Shown in pieces: positions 46,348 to 58,916 of a DNA stretch of 64,000 nucleotides. This DNA comes from Choanephora cucurbitarum (taxonomy: Eukaryota > Mucoromycota > Mucoromycetes > Mucorales > Choanephoraceae), in contig JAIWNI010000111.1 in assembly GCA_025331435.1 (NCBI GenBank), positions 1 through 64,000 of the forward strand. Reading direction: 5' to 3'. The notes below the pieces were generated by a model that was not told the origin of the DNA, did not search any database, and worked only from the letters and a program-made list of their open reading frames with translations. Each line of letters opens with the position of its first letter. The first letter of the stretch is position 1. The translations under genes were made by a program, and so were the position numbers.

Positions 46348-49054
46348 GTTGCGTAATAAAGTAATGTCAAATGGTGAAAGCACCAAAGAAAATGCAAATG
46401 CGATTATAAATATTTTCTTTTTCAGAGTCCCGGTTACACCAGAAGCAGTTTCGAATAAACAAACCAAATGATGCCATTGTCAATCCAGATAAACCATCGA
46501 GTGTTTGACATGATTTGTCAGAACAATTAATTGATGTAAATAAAGGTTACATTTTTTTCTTTCTTTCTTTGTTTTTTGCCTCAGTTGAATGCTACAGTAA
46601 CCATATACGTTCTTGTCAAAGATGGCTTCAGCTTTTCCTCTGTTTAGAATGCTTATAGCGCGGTATTCAAAACAGGCTTAGAGAATTTATTTCATACTTT
46701 AAGCCAGCGACTTGATGATGATTTCAATATGACCTCTATTAAAAAAAAAGCTGAGTAGATTCGCGTTCACTTGAGGATAAACCCTTGTTTAATTCCAATA
46801 TATCTACTGATTAAACAGTTACTTGCATTAGATTGGTATGAACTCTCTTGAGAGGAAGCATTTATCTGTCGTCAATCATTTCGCGTCTGTCTTCCATCTT
46901 CAGAAAAATAAAGTACACAAGTTTTTTAGTGCAACCTAATACAACGGTTTTTCTTTTTGAGATCGAGTACCTGGGTAATTTTGATCAAGTCATCCTGGTT
47001 TAAGCTTTGACTCAATACTTTTCATGTGAAAGCTCAATAGAAGAAGACATTGTTTTGCTTTGTTTATTATGCATTTAGTTTAGTCTGAATCTTCAAAGCT
47101 AATTTCAAGTTGCGATAAGGACGATTGATACTATGTTATATCAAAGCAGACTTTAGATAGAATGACTAAATGTAGTGTTCCTGCTTTACAACACACTCTT
47201 AGATTTGAACGTTGTTTGTCTCTTTTTTTTTATTTTCACATAGTTCATAAAAGTGCAAGAAACTACATTCATGAAAGCGGGGAATAAATACAAACATTAT
47301 CAACCAAAAATCTACCTAGTCAATTGCTTGTAGAACAAAATGAACATGGTGAACTAGAATTACAGCCACCCTTCAAGTAGGGTTGTCTAGTTGAAACATT
47401 AAAAAAAAAGTCACCTCGCTGAATATGATGACTCAACAAGAAAGTCTGTACTACGAGTAACCTTGAACTATCTTGCCTATAGACTGAATAAGTCACTTCC
47501 TCAGACGGACTCATTGAAATAGACGTGTATACACTTAAAGAAATAAACGCGTCATGGAAAACACATCAATCACGATTAGTTTCAGGTCATTTCAGATTTG
47601 TAAAACTCAAGTTGAAAGAAAGTACTTACAAAACTAGAATAAGCGAATGTTCTACTTGATCAATAATTCGGATGAACCCCCCCCCTCCTTCCCTCCTCTT
47701 TTACTCTCTTTCTATACGCTGTATCATATTTTTGTAAACCAATAACGTAGCCGTGTTTTAACAGCTTTGTCTTTCAAACGAGTTATCATTTTTGTTCTAT
47801 CTATTTGTTTGATTGCCAGATTTCAAGTAATATCATCAGTGAGTACTTGTCTATTATACATAAAACACAGCCTATAAAAACGAGAAAGACAAGAGTAACG
47901 GCTTCATGATGGTGTGATATGATGGTATAAGGCACTAAACTCGCTGAACATTTCAAAGTTATGGTTTATTACTGAATATTTCCTTTTGGCTTGATTGTGC
48001 TCAAGATAACGGCCAACAGTGTCTGTTTTCTATATACGCATAAAAAGACTTAAAGCAAGCCCACTCAAATAAAATGGCAACAAAAGTCAGATGCTTTTGA
48101 ACCAGACACAACTTAAGGTCATGTCAAACAGAAAGGAAGAATACTATTACTTGATCTATCCAGAAAATCCCTGAGCAAAAGCCTGTTATCTTATCACAGA
48201 CGTCACTAGCGCTGTGATGTTTGTTTTGTACTACTTGCTTGTTTGTCAGATAATTAAGCTTTGACCAAGATGTCATTCTCTTCGTTCTATTGCAAAGCTA
48301 TTGATTTGTTCTCTCTTGGAAAGGATGAAGAAGCAAGAGAGTATGTTTACTCTATCGCTTTTAAGCATACAAATAAGATCTCATAAATTGATCTTTCGAC
48401 AACTTTTTTTTTCCAAGAAACACTATTTAACCATAAACGGAATGTACACGTCTATTCTCGATCGGTACTGGTTCTACTATCTAAAACCTGAAAAATGGGA
48501 AACATGAAAAAAATACTAATTCTTGTAGAGAACTGGGAAGGATATTCCTGTGTTGCCAATACGTATAAATCGAAAGTAACTGGTGAAGGAGAATAGAGAA
48601 GTTTAGCTCATTGTTGAGATGCACTGCAGTACAAACAAAGTTAAACGCTTTATATTACTCTCAGATGAATTGAAAAAGAAGGAAGCCTATAAACATTCTG
48701 TATCAAGGACATGAATAAAGCTTCCCCTTTAAAAAGAAGAAGAAAAGAAAGGGTTTTGCGTACTTGTGATAGGAATGAAAGGATATAATGTTGAGTGTGT
48801 GTGTGTATGTAGATTTCTACCCCTCTTTTTTTTCTTCTCGCTCTGGCACTAAAAAAAAAGGTTCTCGTGACTCAACATGAATAGGTGTTGTTATGAGTCA
48901 CAGTGTCTCTGAATTTAATGTATAATCCTAATATGGCAATCTAAGATAGCAGCTAGATGGACTCCGCTAGACTTGATTGAATCTATATAAATATATGCAG
49001 ATCTCATTGAGCAGAACTATCTTTATCTTCTTCTCTCTCTCAATTTGTTTCATT
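46348..49054. other. 2.7 kb gene-free region
   Basis: This is the longest interval without a supported gene. Short open frames at 47320-47514 and 48301-48507 show no domain, splice partner or codon bias. There is a C9-type run at about 47678-47687 and a GT repeat at about 48795-48808. It holds the promoters of XYL1 and the carbamoyltransferase. A non-coding RNA cannot be excluded. Confidence 0.45.
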
Positions 49055-50216
49055 ATGTCTGCTATCTCAATTAAGACCCAAAAGCCTAATCATTTCATTA
49101 CTACCGCTGATTACACTGCAGAACAATTATATGATCTCGTTGATCGTGCTATCAAATTCAAAGTGGAATCCAAATACAACCATCCTCAAGCTAGAACTGA
49201 ATACCCTTTGACCGGCAAGACCATGGCTCTCATGTTCTCTAAGCGTTCTACTCGTACTCGTGTTGCTACTGAAACTGCTGTAGGCTATTTAGGTAAATTT
49301 TAGACAGATAGTTTTGAATATACAAGGATTTTAATTAATCCATGATAATAGGTGGTAAAGCCATGTTCTTGGGTTCTCAAGATATTCAACTTGGTGTCAA
49401 TGAATCTCTTGTTGATACTTCTCGTGTTGTCAGTTCAATGGTCAATGGTATTATGGCTCGTGTGGGTGCTCATGAAGAGATTGAGGTAAAGAAAAAGAAA
49501 AAACTGAGATGAGAAAATCAAATAAGCTGATAATCTATCTTTTTTTTTTAAAGACTCTTGCAAAAGAATCCAAAGTGCCTGTCATCAATGCTTTATCTGA
49601 TAAATACCACCCTACACAAATCCTGGCTGATTTAATGACCATTCATGAATATTATCATAACAAGAAGAACAATGTGCCTAGTGATGTCTATTCTGCTCAC
49701 ACACAACATCCCCGTGAAACATTGAAGGGTTTGAAAGTTGCATGGATTGGTGATGCCAACAACATGCTTCAAGAATTTCTTGTCTCTTTCCCCAAGTGTG
49801 GTATCAGTGTCTCTGCTGCCTGTCCTGCTGGTTATACCTGTGATCAAGATGTGATTGATATTGCTAAGGCTGATGCTGACAAGACAGGTGCCTCTGTGAT
49901 CTTTACCACAAGCCCTGAAGAAGCTGTCAAGGACTGTGATATCATCATCACCGATACCTGGATCTCTATGGGTCAAGAGGAAGAAAAGAAGCAACGTCTC
50001 TTAGATTTCAAGGGTTACCAAGTGACTTTTGACTTGGCTACTCGCGGTGGTGCTAAACCTGATTGGGTCTTTATGCACTGTCTTCCTCGTAAGCCTGAAG
50101 AAGTAGATGATGAAGTGTTCTATTCTGAACGCTCATTAGTTTTCCCTGAAGCTGAAAACAGAAAATGGACTATTCTTGCCGTTGTTGATGCCTTGATGGT
50201 TAGAGGCGGTATCTAA
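49055..50216 (+). CDS. ARG3: Ornithine carbamoyltransferase
   Basis: Exons 49055-49292, 49352-49485 and 49554-50216 give 344 residues. It makes citrulline from ornithine and carbamoyl phosphate in arginine synthesis. Signatures are SKRSTRTR (carbamoyl phosphate binding), GGKAMFLGSQDIQLG, KYHPTQILADLMTI, TDTWISMGQE (ornithine-binding) and MHCLPRKPEEVDDEVF with the catalytic Cys. I start at 49055 (MSAISIKTQK); an in-frame ATG at 48995 would add a hydrophobic 20-residue leader with one Arg, which might act as a mitochondrial signal, so the compartment is open. A C-run follows the stop at about 50246. The call is certain. Confidence 0.95.
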
Positions 50217-51889
50217 AAATATTCCAAACTTGTACAGATATAACACCCCCCCCCCTTTTGAAGCATTCCCTCTCTCTCTTATTTTTGTCTATAGTTTCAC
50301 TTATCTTCCCTTCATATTGTCTCATTTAGAAATCAAAATTTTCATTTACTTACTGTTTCATCCAACTTGCCTCTATAATAAACAATAACATAAGCATTGG
50401 TTTATCAAGGCCATAAGCTAGTACAATAGTTGCTCAGTTTAGGGGTTTAAAAACAGCTCTTTAGAGCTCAAATCGCTTTAAGTGCCATTTAATTCAAGAG
50501 TTATGCTCAATATAAGAGTAGCATTTCAACACGCTTGAACAAAGCGACTATTGCGAAATAGACTACGAAATGAAAAAGAGAGAACTATATTCATGTATTG
50601 AGGTTGAATGAGAAGCGAGCCTCATTGATGTCCATCAATGTCTTTTTGTCTTGGAAAAATAAATTGATTTCAGTTACAGATGTCAACCAAAATACCTCAC
50701 ACTCCTCTTGAAATATTCAGCAATATGCATAAAAAGAATCTGCTTGGTTAAGTAGTCTAATGCTGAATAGGACACCCAAGATCCTGATAGATCAACGAAT
50801 TGCGATAAAGCCAAGCATTACAGTAGCCATTTGATACAGGCGTGTTTGATATTCTTTCATACTTCTTTTCAGGTGTAATTCCATCATTCACTACTAAACC
50901 AAGTGATTACTATATTCTATATATGCATTATGTGGTCAATGTCATCAAAGTAAAATGAGAATACATTTCAAAGAAAGAAAAAAAAGAGAAAGCTAATAAG
51001 TAATACACATGCTGATAAATGAATTTGATGTTTACTAAAGACCAGCTTTTTCAAGAAAAAAGATATCTGTTGATCAGATAACGAAAAGGAGAACAAAACA
51101 ACAGCACTGCCACTCTGTATCACTGCCCAAGCATCTTTTTTTCATTCGGAGCAATCGAAGTTATCATCCCAAATGATCACAAGCAAATCCCCAGTTCGAC
51201 ACAATGTTCCTGTCATGATGTCTTGAAAAGAAGAAATATGGCTGCGTGTATCTGTTTTCATCTTACAAACCTATCCTATGGCTTTCTAAACATAAGCCAT
51301 TAGAAGAAGACAACAACAGCCTGATGCAGATCAAGCTATTGTAAGACATAAACAGCAATTTGTGGCTTGAAAAGTGTATTGAAGGATTTGCAAGGCTCTT
51401 GTCTAGTTATTCACTTTGAAATAGCTGCTTACTTATCACCAGTCTCGAGAACAAGGACACCTGGCATTATGATTCCAGCTGACCAACTGAAAGACAATAT
51501 CACACTTTTTTCTCTCTCTCTGTCTTTTTTTTTTCTATTTGTAAACAAACAAGAAATACAAACGTTCCTTTTCTTTTAACTGTGGCGTCTATCTTGTCCT
51601 TTCTCCAAATAATAATAAAAAGGGCTTGTTAAGAGAGAAATTACAAGTTCATTTTACTGTCGTCATTTTTATTTTCAGCAAATCATAGCACTATTGGCCA
51701 AAAAAGTAAATCGAAATGGGCTACCACATTGCTCACTAATAAATATTTTTCTTCCCTTTCTCTCTCTTTCTTTCTTTTTCTTTTTTTTCTCTCTTTCTTT
51801 CTCTTCTTCTACTTACTCTTTCTTCCTTCCTCTTCTTTTTTAATCCTTTTCTTACTAAACATCTACTTTTCTAACTGTTAGATAAAAAA
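50217..51889. other. Intergenic region upstream of YPT1
   Basis: No gene is supported in these 1.67 kb. The right end is a long C/T-rich tract listed separately. A 70-codon frame at 51367-51579 lacks features. Confidence 0.4.
51752..51842 (+). promoter_or_regulatory. C/T-rich core promoter tract of YPT1
   Basis: About 90 bases of the coding strand consist almost only of T and C, ending about 50 bases before the YPT1 ATG. Such tracts mark strong, constitutive fungal promoters near transcription start sites. Confidence 0.5.
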
Positions 51890-52781
51890 ATGAACCCTGA
51901 ATAGTAAGTGTAGTTTTGTGAGATGAGATGAGCTTGTTGTATTAAACTCTTGTTTGTTTGTTGTTCATTACTCTCTTAGCGACTATTTGTTTAAGCTCTT
52001 GCTTATTGGCGACTCTGGTGTAGGCAAGTCTTGTCTCTTATTACGTTTTGCAGATGACACCTATACTGAGAGCTACATCTCTACTATTGGTGTTGACTTT
52101 GTAAGTCACCTGACTTTAGATAGCCAAGAAATTTGTATTCATGTAACCTCTCTATAGAAAATCAGAACTATTGAACTTGAAGGAAAGACTGTCAAGTTGC
52201 AAATTGTAAGTTATCATCTTATTTTTAAGGAGGGAGAGAAAATAGGAGAGAAAAATAAACTTATATGCCTATTCTAGTGGGACACAGCTGGTCAAGAACG
52301 TTTCCGTACAATCACTTCCTCTTATTACAGAGGTGCACACGGTATTATTGTAGTCTATGATGTGACTGACGGAGACAGTTTCAACAATGTCAAGCAATGG
52401 TTGCAAGAAATTGACCGCTATGCTGCTGAAGGTGTCAACAAGTTATTAGTTGGTAATAAGAGTGACTTGGTTGATAAAAAGGTGGTTGATACAAACCAAG
52501 CAAAGGTAAAATAAGAGATATGAGAGAAAGAAAGAAAGGGCGAAAATAGATTGGAAATGGCTGATATCGTTCTTTAGGAATTTGCTGATAGTCTCAAAAT
52601 CCCTCTTTTGGAAACCTCAGCCAAAGACTCTACTAATGTTGAACAAGCTTTCTTGACAATGGCCAAGCAAATTAAGGACAGAATGGGTTCAACCATGCAA
52701 CAACAACAACAAGCCAAGTCAACCGTTAAGGTCGGCCAAGGTGCTGCTGTTCAACCCCAACCTTCTGGTGGTTGTTGTTAA
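51890..52781 (+). CDS. YPT1: Rab GTPase YPT1/Rab1
   Basis: Exons 51890-51903, 51980-52100, 52158-52205, 52278-52505 and 52578-52781 give 204 residues. The first coding exon has just 14 nt (MNPE and two bases of a Tyr codon). All G motifs are intact: GDSGVGKS, the switch I effector run [16 protein letters not shown] (identical in Rab1 proteins), [17 protein letters not shown] and ETSAKD. The C-terminus GGCC is doubly geranylgeranylated. A Gln-rich linker precedes it. Ypt1 controls ER-to-Golgi transport and autophagy. The call is firm. Confidence 0.96.
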
Positions 52782-53051
52782 ATCTCATTATTTCCATTTT
52801 TCTTTTTTCTTTCCTTTTTCTATCTATTCTCATACAAATAATAGTTGATAAATACACTATGTGAATGGAGCTGATACAACACATACCTTTTTTCTCTTAT
52901 ATATGTTCCAAAAAAAAAAATACAAATCTTTTTTTTTCTTTATTATTATAACCGACCACAATGCCGAATGCATTTGGCTTAAAATGTTGTCTATCCTTTC
53001 TTTTCAAAACAATGGAAGGCTTCTTTTTTTTTTCTTATTTTCTTTCTTTCA

Positions 53052-54033
53052 ATGTGGCAACTATTAGATGGTAGACACTTTCTTTGGGATTATGGGTCTA
53101 CTCCACTATCCAACCTGAGCACAATTTATTTTAGTTGGGTCACTTATTTTATTGGCATTATCTGCTTTCGTTGGTATATGGCAGAGAAGACTCGTATTCA
53201 AAAGTCCCATTCTATCTTGATATGCTATAATCTACTGATGACGATCGCCAGTCTTTATGTATGGCATTTGTCTACTTGGTCATTATGGAAAACACTGATG
53301 CATCTCAAGAAACACCAACCTATGCACTGTCATCTAACGCCTACAGATTCCAATCAGAACGAAGGGTGGATGTTCTATGCCATGTACCTTTGTTATTTAT
53401 TACGCTATTGTGCGTATATGGATACTGTCATACTAGTATTAAGAAAGGTTAGTATACCAATCACTTTCTTTAGTTTTGTGCAACTCAACCCGCATTATGA
53501 CAGAAACCAATTCCTTTTTTACACTGGTATCAGCATATGTTTGTCATTCTCCTCATTTGGTCGTGGTTACAAGATCAGAACATATTTGGAAGGTAATATA
53601 AAAAGAAACATGATGGGAAATTCACAATTTAATTTCGCCATATTCCCACTTTGTATCCAAGTTTCGCGGTCTCCGCTATCAGCCTTGTACAGACATTTCG
53701 GTACTTTTACTTTTTTTACAATGGCGTTAATCTAGGTTACAAACAATGGATCAAGGTAACACTTTTTTATTTCGATATCTATAATTGCTGACAAAACCCT
53801 GTTAGTCTCTGGTCTTCTTATTGGAGATTGTCCAATTCATTACAGGCATTGTGCTAACTGGCTACCAAGTCAAGATTTGTCCCCAGTCTAATTGTGTCTT
53901 ACTTTCGGCAAGTATCAATGTGACTATGGTCTATATGGTAGTCAAGTATTACGACTCAAGTGAGAAAGTAGTAGCCACCACAAGGGACCACTATAAAAGA
54001 AGAAATAGCCAAAAAAAGACGAAAATTACATAA
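53052..54033 (+). CDS. ELO-family (fatty acid elongase-like) membrane protein with altered motifs
   Basis: Exons 53052-53447, 53504-53592, 53662-53755 and 53806-54033 give 268 residues. Seven or so hydrophobic segments and a Lys-rich C-terminus (KKTKIT) fit an ER protein. The ELO signature region is recognisable: YMDTVILVLRKKPIPFLHWYQHMF (cut here by intron 1 after VLRK), then SLVQTFRYFYFFYNGVN and FLLEIVQFITGIVL. However the usual KxxExxDT reads RxxAxxDT, HxxHH reads HxxQH, and NxxxHxxMY reads IxxxQxxRY. ELO enzymes condense malonyl-CoA with acyl-CoA. With these changes activity is uncertain. The reading across intron 1 is forced by the LRKK...FLH join. YPT1 lies 270 bases upstream on the same strand. 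Confidence 0.75.
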
Positions 54034-54168
54034 GAAAATAAATGCGCTTTTTTTATCTTCTGAATGGTGTAACGATCTGCAGTTTTAACTTTTCTTTTCC
54101 TCTTTTTCTCATCTATCCTTCTTTCTTCTTTCTTCCTTTAACTTATTTTCTTTTTGTATCTCTTTAGA

Positions 54169-57035
54169 ATGAACGAACTCGAATCAGATATATTTATTTC
54201 AGGATCAGGTAAGAAAAAAACCAAATGTTCCCCTTTTAAATTGACTCTTAAAAGCCTTACTTTCGCTCAAAAGGAATCTCGGGCATGTATTCAGCCATTC
54301 TGTTCTCTAAAATTGGACTCTCTGTTCATATTACAGGTAAAGTAAATGAGAAGAGTTCATTCGAAACAGAGAATAAACCCTTCTTTTTTTTCCTACCAGA
54401 CAAACTCAGCAGCCAATTTCCTCGTCAGAATGAGCTATTATTGTTTACACCTCGAAGTTTACAGTTACTTCAACAGTTGGGCCTATTGAATGCCATCAGT
54501 CAGAAAGGCACACGACATCACAAATTCGACATTTACTACCAAGACAAACTCAGCTCACCATCAGATCAAGAGAGCATTCGTCTTTGGGAAAATGACTCGA
54601 CTGAATTCAACTATTGCATTTCATGCGAAAAAAGTATCGTTCATCAGCTATTTAAAGAACATCTCGAACAGCTGGGCATCACCATCGATTATAAGCAAGA
54701 AGTTCTCAATATCGAAAACCAACCGATCGCCAAGTCAGCTTACTCTCAGCGCTCTCTTTCTTCTCCAGACATCTATGCATTATCCTCTTCTCTGATGAGC
54801 ATGAGCATGTATTATCAATATCGACCCTTACCAGCACCTGAGGAGTCCGGCTCATCTACCAAATCCGTCTTCCTCAAAAACACGGATACACAGGCACTTA
54901 AGGTTTTGAGGTCAAGTGTTATTATTGGCGCAGATGGGCCAACAAGTTTTGTAAGACAAAGATTAGGTATTATTTTCGATCTCCACTTTCTTTCTTGCTT
55001 GGTCATTCATCTTTAACTCTAGGTATACCATTGAGAAGCAATCAAGGAAGTACAAAATCCACAAGAATATTCTATACTTTACAAATCAACGTCACTGCCA
55101 CCAATTTCCCTAGTGCTAAGCAAATCTCTGTTGTGTGTAAAAACAAAGATATTTTGTATATTATAGGTACAAAAAGAAAGAAAAAGAAACTTTAAATTTA
55201 TTTTGATTTTAATTTTTTTTGTGTATAGGTCAACAACACCAGCTTTTTGTTACATTTGAGCATAAACCTAGCTGGAGCAAAGTGTCGATTGATCAAGAGA
55301 TACCTGTTCAATTGGCTGTGAATCACATTCGCTCTGTTCTTGAACCTTACAAAATCGAATTTGGCAAAGTCAAGAGTTATACACGATGGAATGGTATGTT
55401 TAATGTACTTCTGTTGTAGATTTAACTCATGCTTTATTTTAAGGAGGAGATCAAAGTATGTCTGAAGAATACAGTGTAGACGCAAGCTGTTTTTTTATTG
55501 GAAGTGCTGCACAACTAATTCACCCACCTGGCATGTTTGATATCAACGTTCACCTTGAGCAAGTCCGCAATATGTGCTGGAAAGTAGCCCTGAACTTAAA
55601 AAATCGTGCCTCGCCTCAACTACTACAGACATTTGAAACTGAAATGAAATCAAAGACAGAAGAAGCTATTTGTGCTTCAAACACTCTCATGAACTTCATT
55701 GGTGATTATTTTAAGATTCAAGAGGAGGAAGGCGGCTCATTGAGTCTGAATGGATCTTATTTGCAAGACTTTGTCTATCAGCTAAGACGATTGAAGCACT
55801 ATTTTGTCGGAGATAGTTTGCTTCCTATCAACACATTAAACTATCAGCATGAATATGATATCCACGATGATGACGATGAAGACGGTAGACTCAATGACAA
55901 TGGCAGTAATATGAGTGGCTCTTCATTCGTCTTTATGGCGCCACCCTCCTCACCACCTTCACCTCATACACTTACTTATTTAAAAGCAAGACCTGGTTGC
56001 TTAGCACCACATGCCAGAGTTAAACCTTATTCATTACTCCAGTTATCATCCCAGAATACAGGATCCGCTAAACCTGTTCTGTCGCCAACACCCTCCACTC
56101 AAACCTCAACACCAAGATCACCCACTCAACCGACACACCCCAAATCATCAGACACACCAGACCAAGAAGATCCATCTTCAAAACAACGTTCGCCTTCTTC
56201 GGTCACTACCGGCAATATATCATCCACCATCTTTTCTGTATTCCAGAAAAACCTAAATGGCAACTCAAAGAAACGCAACAGTAACACATCACCTCCGCCC
56301 AGCCCTACCACACTTACCATGTTCAATGAGCGATGGAAATCGATCAAGACCAACTGTCCATCACTCTCTGACTGTGTCCGTCAATACAACAAGGACACCG
56401 GCTTCACCCTCTTGATCTTTTGCGGTCCTCTTCAGCAAGACTCACTGGATCGTGTGCAGGCTTGTGTACGTCAGCTCAATCTGCCCATGTCTTTTATTCA
56501 TCGCTATGAGCAGCATGCACCTTCCTTCTATATCCATCCACGATACAGTTTTGGTGCCAAATCCCTCTCTTCTCTCTCGACTGTCTCTTCAGATCCAAAG
56601 AATTCTCTAGATACCCCTCGTACCTCAATAGATTCACATCGTCATTCAGGTTCATCCGATACGTATTCACCGCATGCACTGTTTTCCACACCTCTCTTTA
56701 GTTGCTTGTTTATCACCAGTTCATGTAAAAAGGAAGCAGCCAAATACCTTACCGATACACCGGTCAGTGTAGTGCATTCGACTTTTCCTTCAGGCCTAGC
56801 TCAAGTCTATCTGGATCACGATCAACAGTGCTATAAAGCCTATGACATTCAGCTGCATCGTCCTGAGATTGTGGTGATTCGACCAGATGGTTATATTGGA
56901 ACACGCGTCATAATTCAGCCCGAGAATGAAGAGCAGAGCTTTGAGCGTTTGAATATGTACTTTGATTCCTTTTTAAGTCCCTTTGTAGATATGGAAAGTG
57001 CTGCTGCTGTTGTGGCAGCTAGTTATGATTGTTAA
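54169..57035 (+). CDS. FAD-dependent monooxygenase-like protein (phenol hydroxylase type)
   Basis: Exons 54169-54208, 54274-54336, 54400-54966, 55023-55166, 55229-55393 and 55444-57035 give 856 residues, longer than the usual 600-650. The N-terminal dinucleotide fold has ISGSGISGMYSA, completed across intron 1. The DG motif region is VIIGADGPTSFVRQRLG. The second FAD motif reads FIGSAAQLIHPPGMFDIN...NMCWKVAL, where GDAAH would be expected, so the FAD-contacting Asp and the His are replaced. Residues about 465-620 are a Pro/Ser/Thr-rich low-complexity insertion. A thioredoxin-like C-terminal domain ends with IVVIRPDGYIGTRV, as in phenol 2-monooxygenases. Substrate unknown. The stop is 26 bases from the stop of the opposite-strand gene. 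Confidence 0.82.
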
Positions 57036-57061
57036 TAATTATATAAAATATAGTAATTTAT

Positions 57062-58124
57062 TTAATCCACATCTTCAACAATAAGATGATAAGGTCGAGT
57101 ATCATGAAGTGATTCTTTGATAGGAAAAGAAGAGGATGAAGCGGAGTGAGTGACATGTTGTTGGTAATAATCAAAGTCATCTAAGGTGCATGATTCTCTC
57201 CAATTCTTGATACCTCTGATGTAATTCTCATGGAGATCGTACTTGTACTCATCCAACTTTTCCATATTTTCAATGGCCAATTCACGTCCAATGCGTTGGA
57301 TCTCTTGTCCGCGCAATGTCATCTTTTCTGCCTGTTGAATGGCAGCATCCAAAAGGTCGCCTAATTCAATATTCATAAGACTTTTTTTCTTCTTTTAAGC
57401 TAAAGGCATCTCTTTACCTGTAGCAGTAACCAATTTACCCATCACTAAGCGCAACACATGATCATACCAAAATGATACAAGTGGTACAGACTGAAGTAGC
57501 CCTAATCTTTTTTTTAGAGCGATTGTTACGAATAAGCATGTGATTATTCAAACCTTCTAGAGTCCAACTATCTTCTTGTTTATAGATCTTGAGTAGTCCA
57601 CTATCTTTTTCTGTTTCTTTAAAGTGAAGTGTGGTAATAGCAGGTATCTTGAGTTGAATGAGCGACGGAAGGATATAAGGGGAAATGGTCTGTGTCAAAT
57701 GAATCACAGCTGTATGTCTATCATTCAGTTTAGAGAGTGTTGGCACTTGTCTTGTTCTTACCCATCAAACACAATGTTATCAATCATTGGCTCTGTCCTG
57801 TTCATGGTTTGCCATACTGTGTAGACACTGATGAAAAGTATCAGTTTGCTTGTTATTTAGAAAAAGAAATAGCCATGATTTACTATTGAATGTTCAAGAC
57901 ACCTTCCGTACTCATGATAGGAGATGAGAGTGATGCATCTTCAAAGAAATAGAATTCCAATATCCTCTTTCGCTTAACTGTGTTGTATGAGAATAAGCCT
58001 TCTACGATATCTATTTGAACATCATTTGAGTCTACTGTTTGCTCAATTGACGCTTTGTTTTCTATTACAAACTTTTTATAAGTGCTGAAGGAGAGACTTG
58101 AGAATCACTACCGATATCCGACAT
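57062..58124 (-). pseudogene. Unknown five-exon gene with an apparent one-base frameshift in exon 1
   Basis: Exons 58124-57903, 57816-57762, 57717-57554, 57501-57418 and 57360-57062 join in phase with canonical ends and would give about 274 residues if one extra base were present in exon 1. From the ATG at 58124 the frame hits a stop after 19 codons at an A-run (58073-58077 on the plus strand as T5); shifting frame there opens a continuous frame (KFVIENKASIEQTVD) that runs through all later exons to IVEDVD. Later parts include SFWYDHVLRLVMGK and a helical C-terminus (LLDAAIQQAEKMTLRGQE). I do not recognise the family. A sequencing or assembly error in the homopolymer is as likely as a real mutation. 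I see no short intron that would restore the frame. Confidence 0.6.
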
Positions 58125-58916
58125 AATGTTTGAAAAGAAAAATAAAAGAAAAATAAAAGAAAAAAAAAGAAGAAGGAAGGTCTTTAGGGTTTCTATGTAT
58201 TTTTCTTTTATAAAAGGAAATGGATGTTGACCAATTGCATTTGGTTTTGGACGACCTTATCATGAACACAAACAAAAAGTATAATTTCTATAGTCCTTAC
58301 TCAAATGTGTATAAATTCTTCCATTAAATATCTACAGCTTCAATTGCACTGAACTATGGCACAGTAAAAGAGCTGAAATGTTGTCATTTATTCCTTATTA
58401 CCATTGCATAACCTAAAGAAAGTTGTCTTTATAAATAGACTCTTAACTTGACGAAAATATCTAACGCGCAATCTACTCTTTTCCCACTTAATGATCTAAA
58501 CGTCATTTGCATCTTACAGAGGTTTCTCTCTACTCATTTCTATATCAGCTCTATAAAGAAGTGGTTCTGTAGCTTATGAGCGCTTTTTCAAAATGATGCT
58601 TCAGAAAAAAATGTAGTTGTTTGCTATAGAACACATAGTGCCTTTTTTTTAACTTGAAGAGATAAGCACTCCTTTTCTCGCAAAGCGAACAAAGAGGAAG
58701 GCTGTCTTAGTTCTTTGCAGAAACTCTTTTCTTTTCTTTATATATATGTACACTATAAGGTGCAATATGACCAAGTTGTTTGATACAGTCTGCTTCTCAT
58801 TTTTAGCAGTAGCTGATTTCCAAAAACTATGAAAAGTGCATGAAAGCCCAATCGTATAGGGCCAGCACTCTTTTTTTTTGTCAAGTTATTTAGCTTTTCT
58901 CTTTAAACACAAAATT
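58125..58916. other. Divergent intergenic region, nothing recognised
   Basis: These 792 bases lie between two divergent start codons and hold their promoters. Purine-rich sequence (58137-58177) flanks the left gene. No other feature is seen. Confidence 0.4.

Noticed and set aside
46348..46467. N-terminal extension of xylose reductase from an upstream ATG
   Set aside because: It adds an unrelated hydrophobic leader, while the ATG at 46347 gives the standard length and start.
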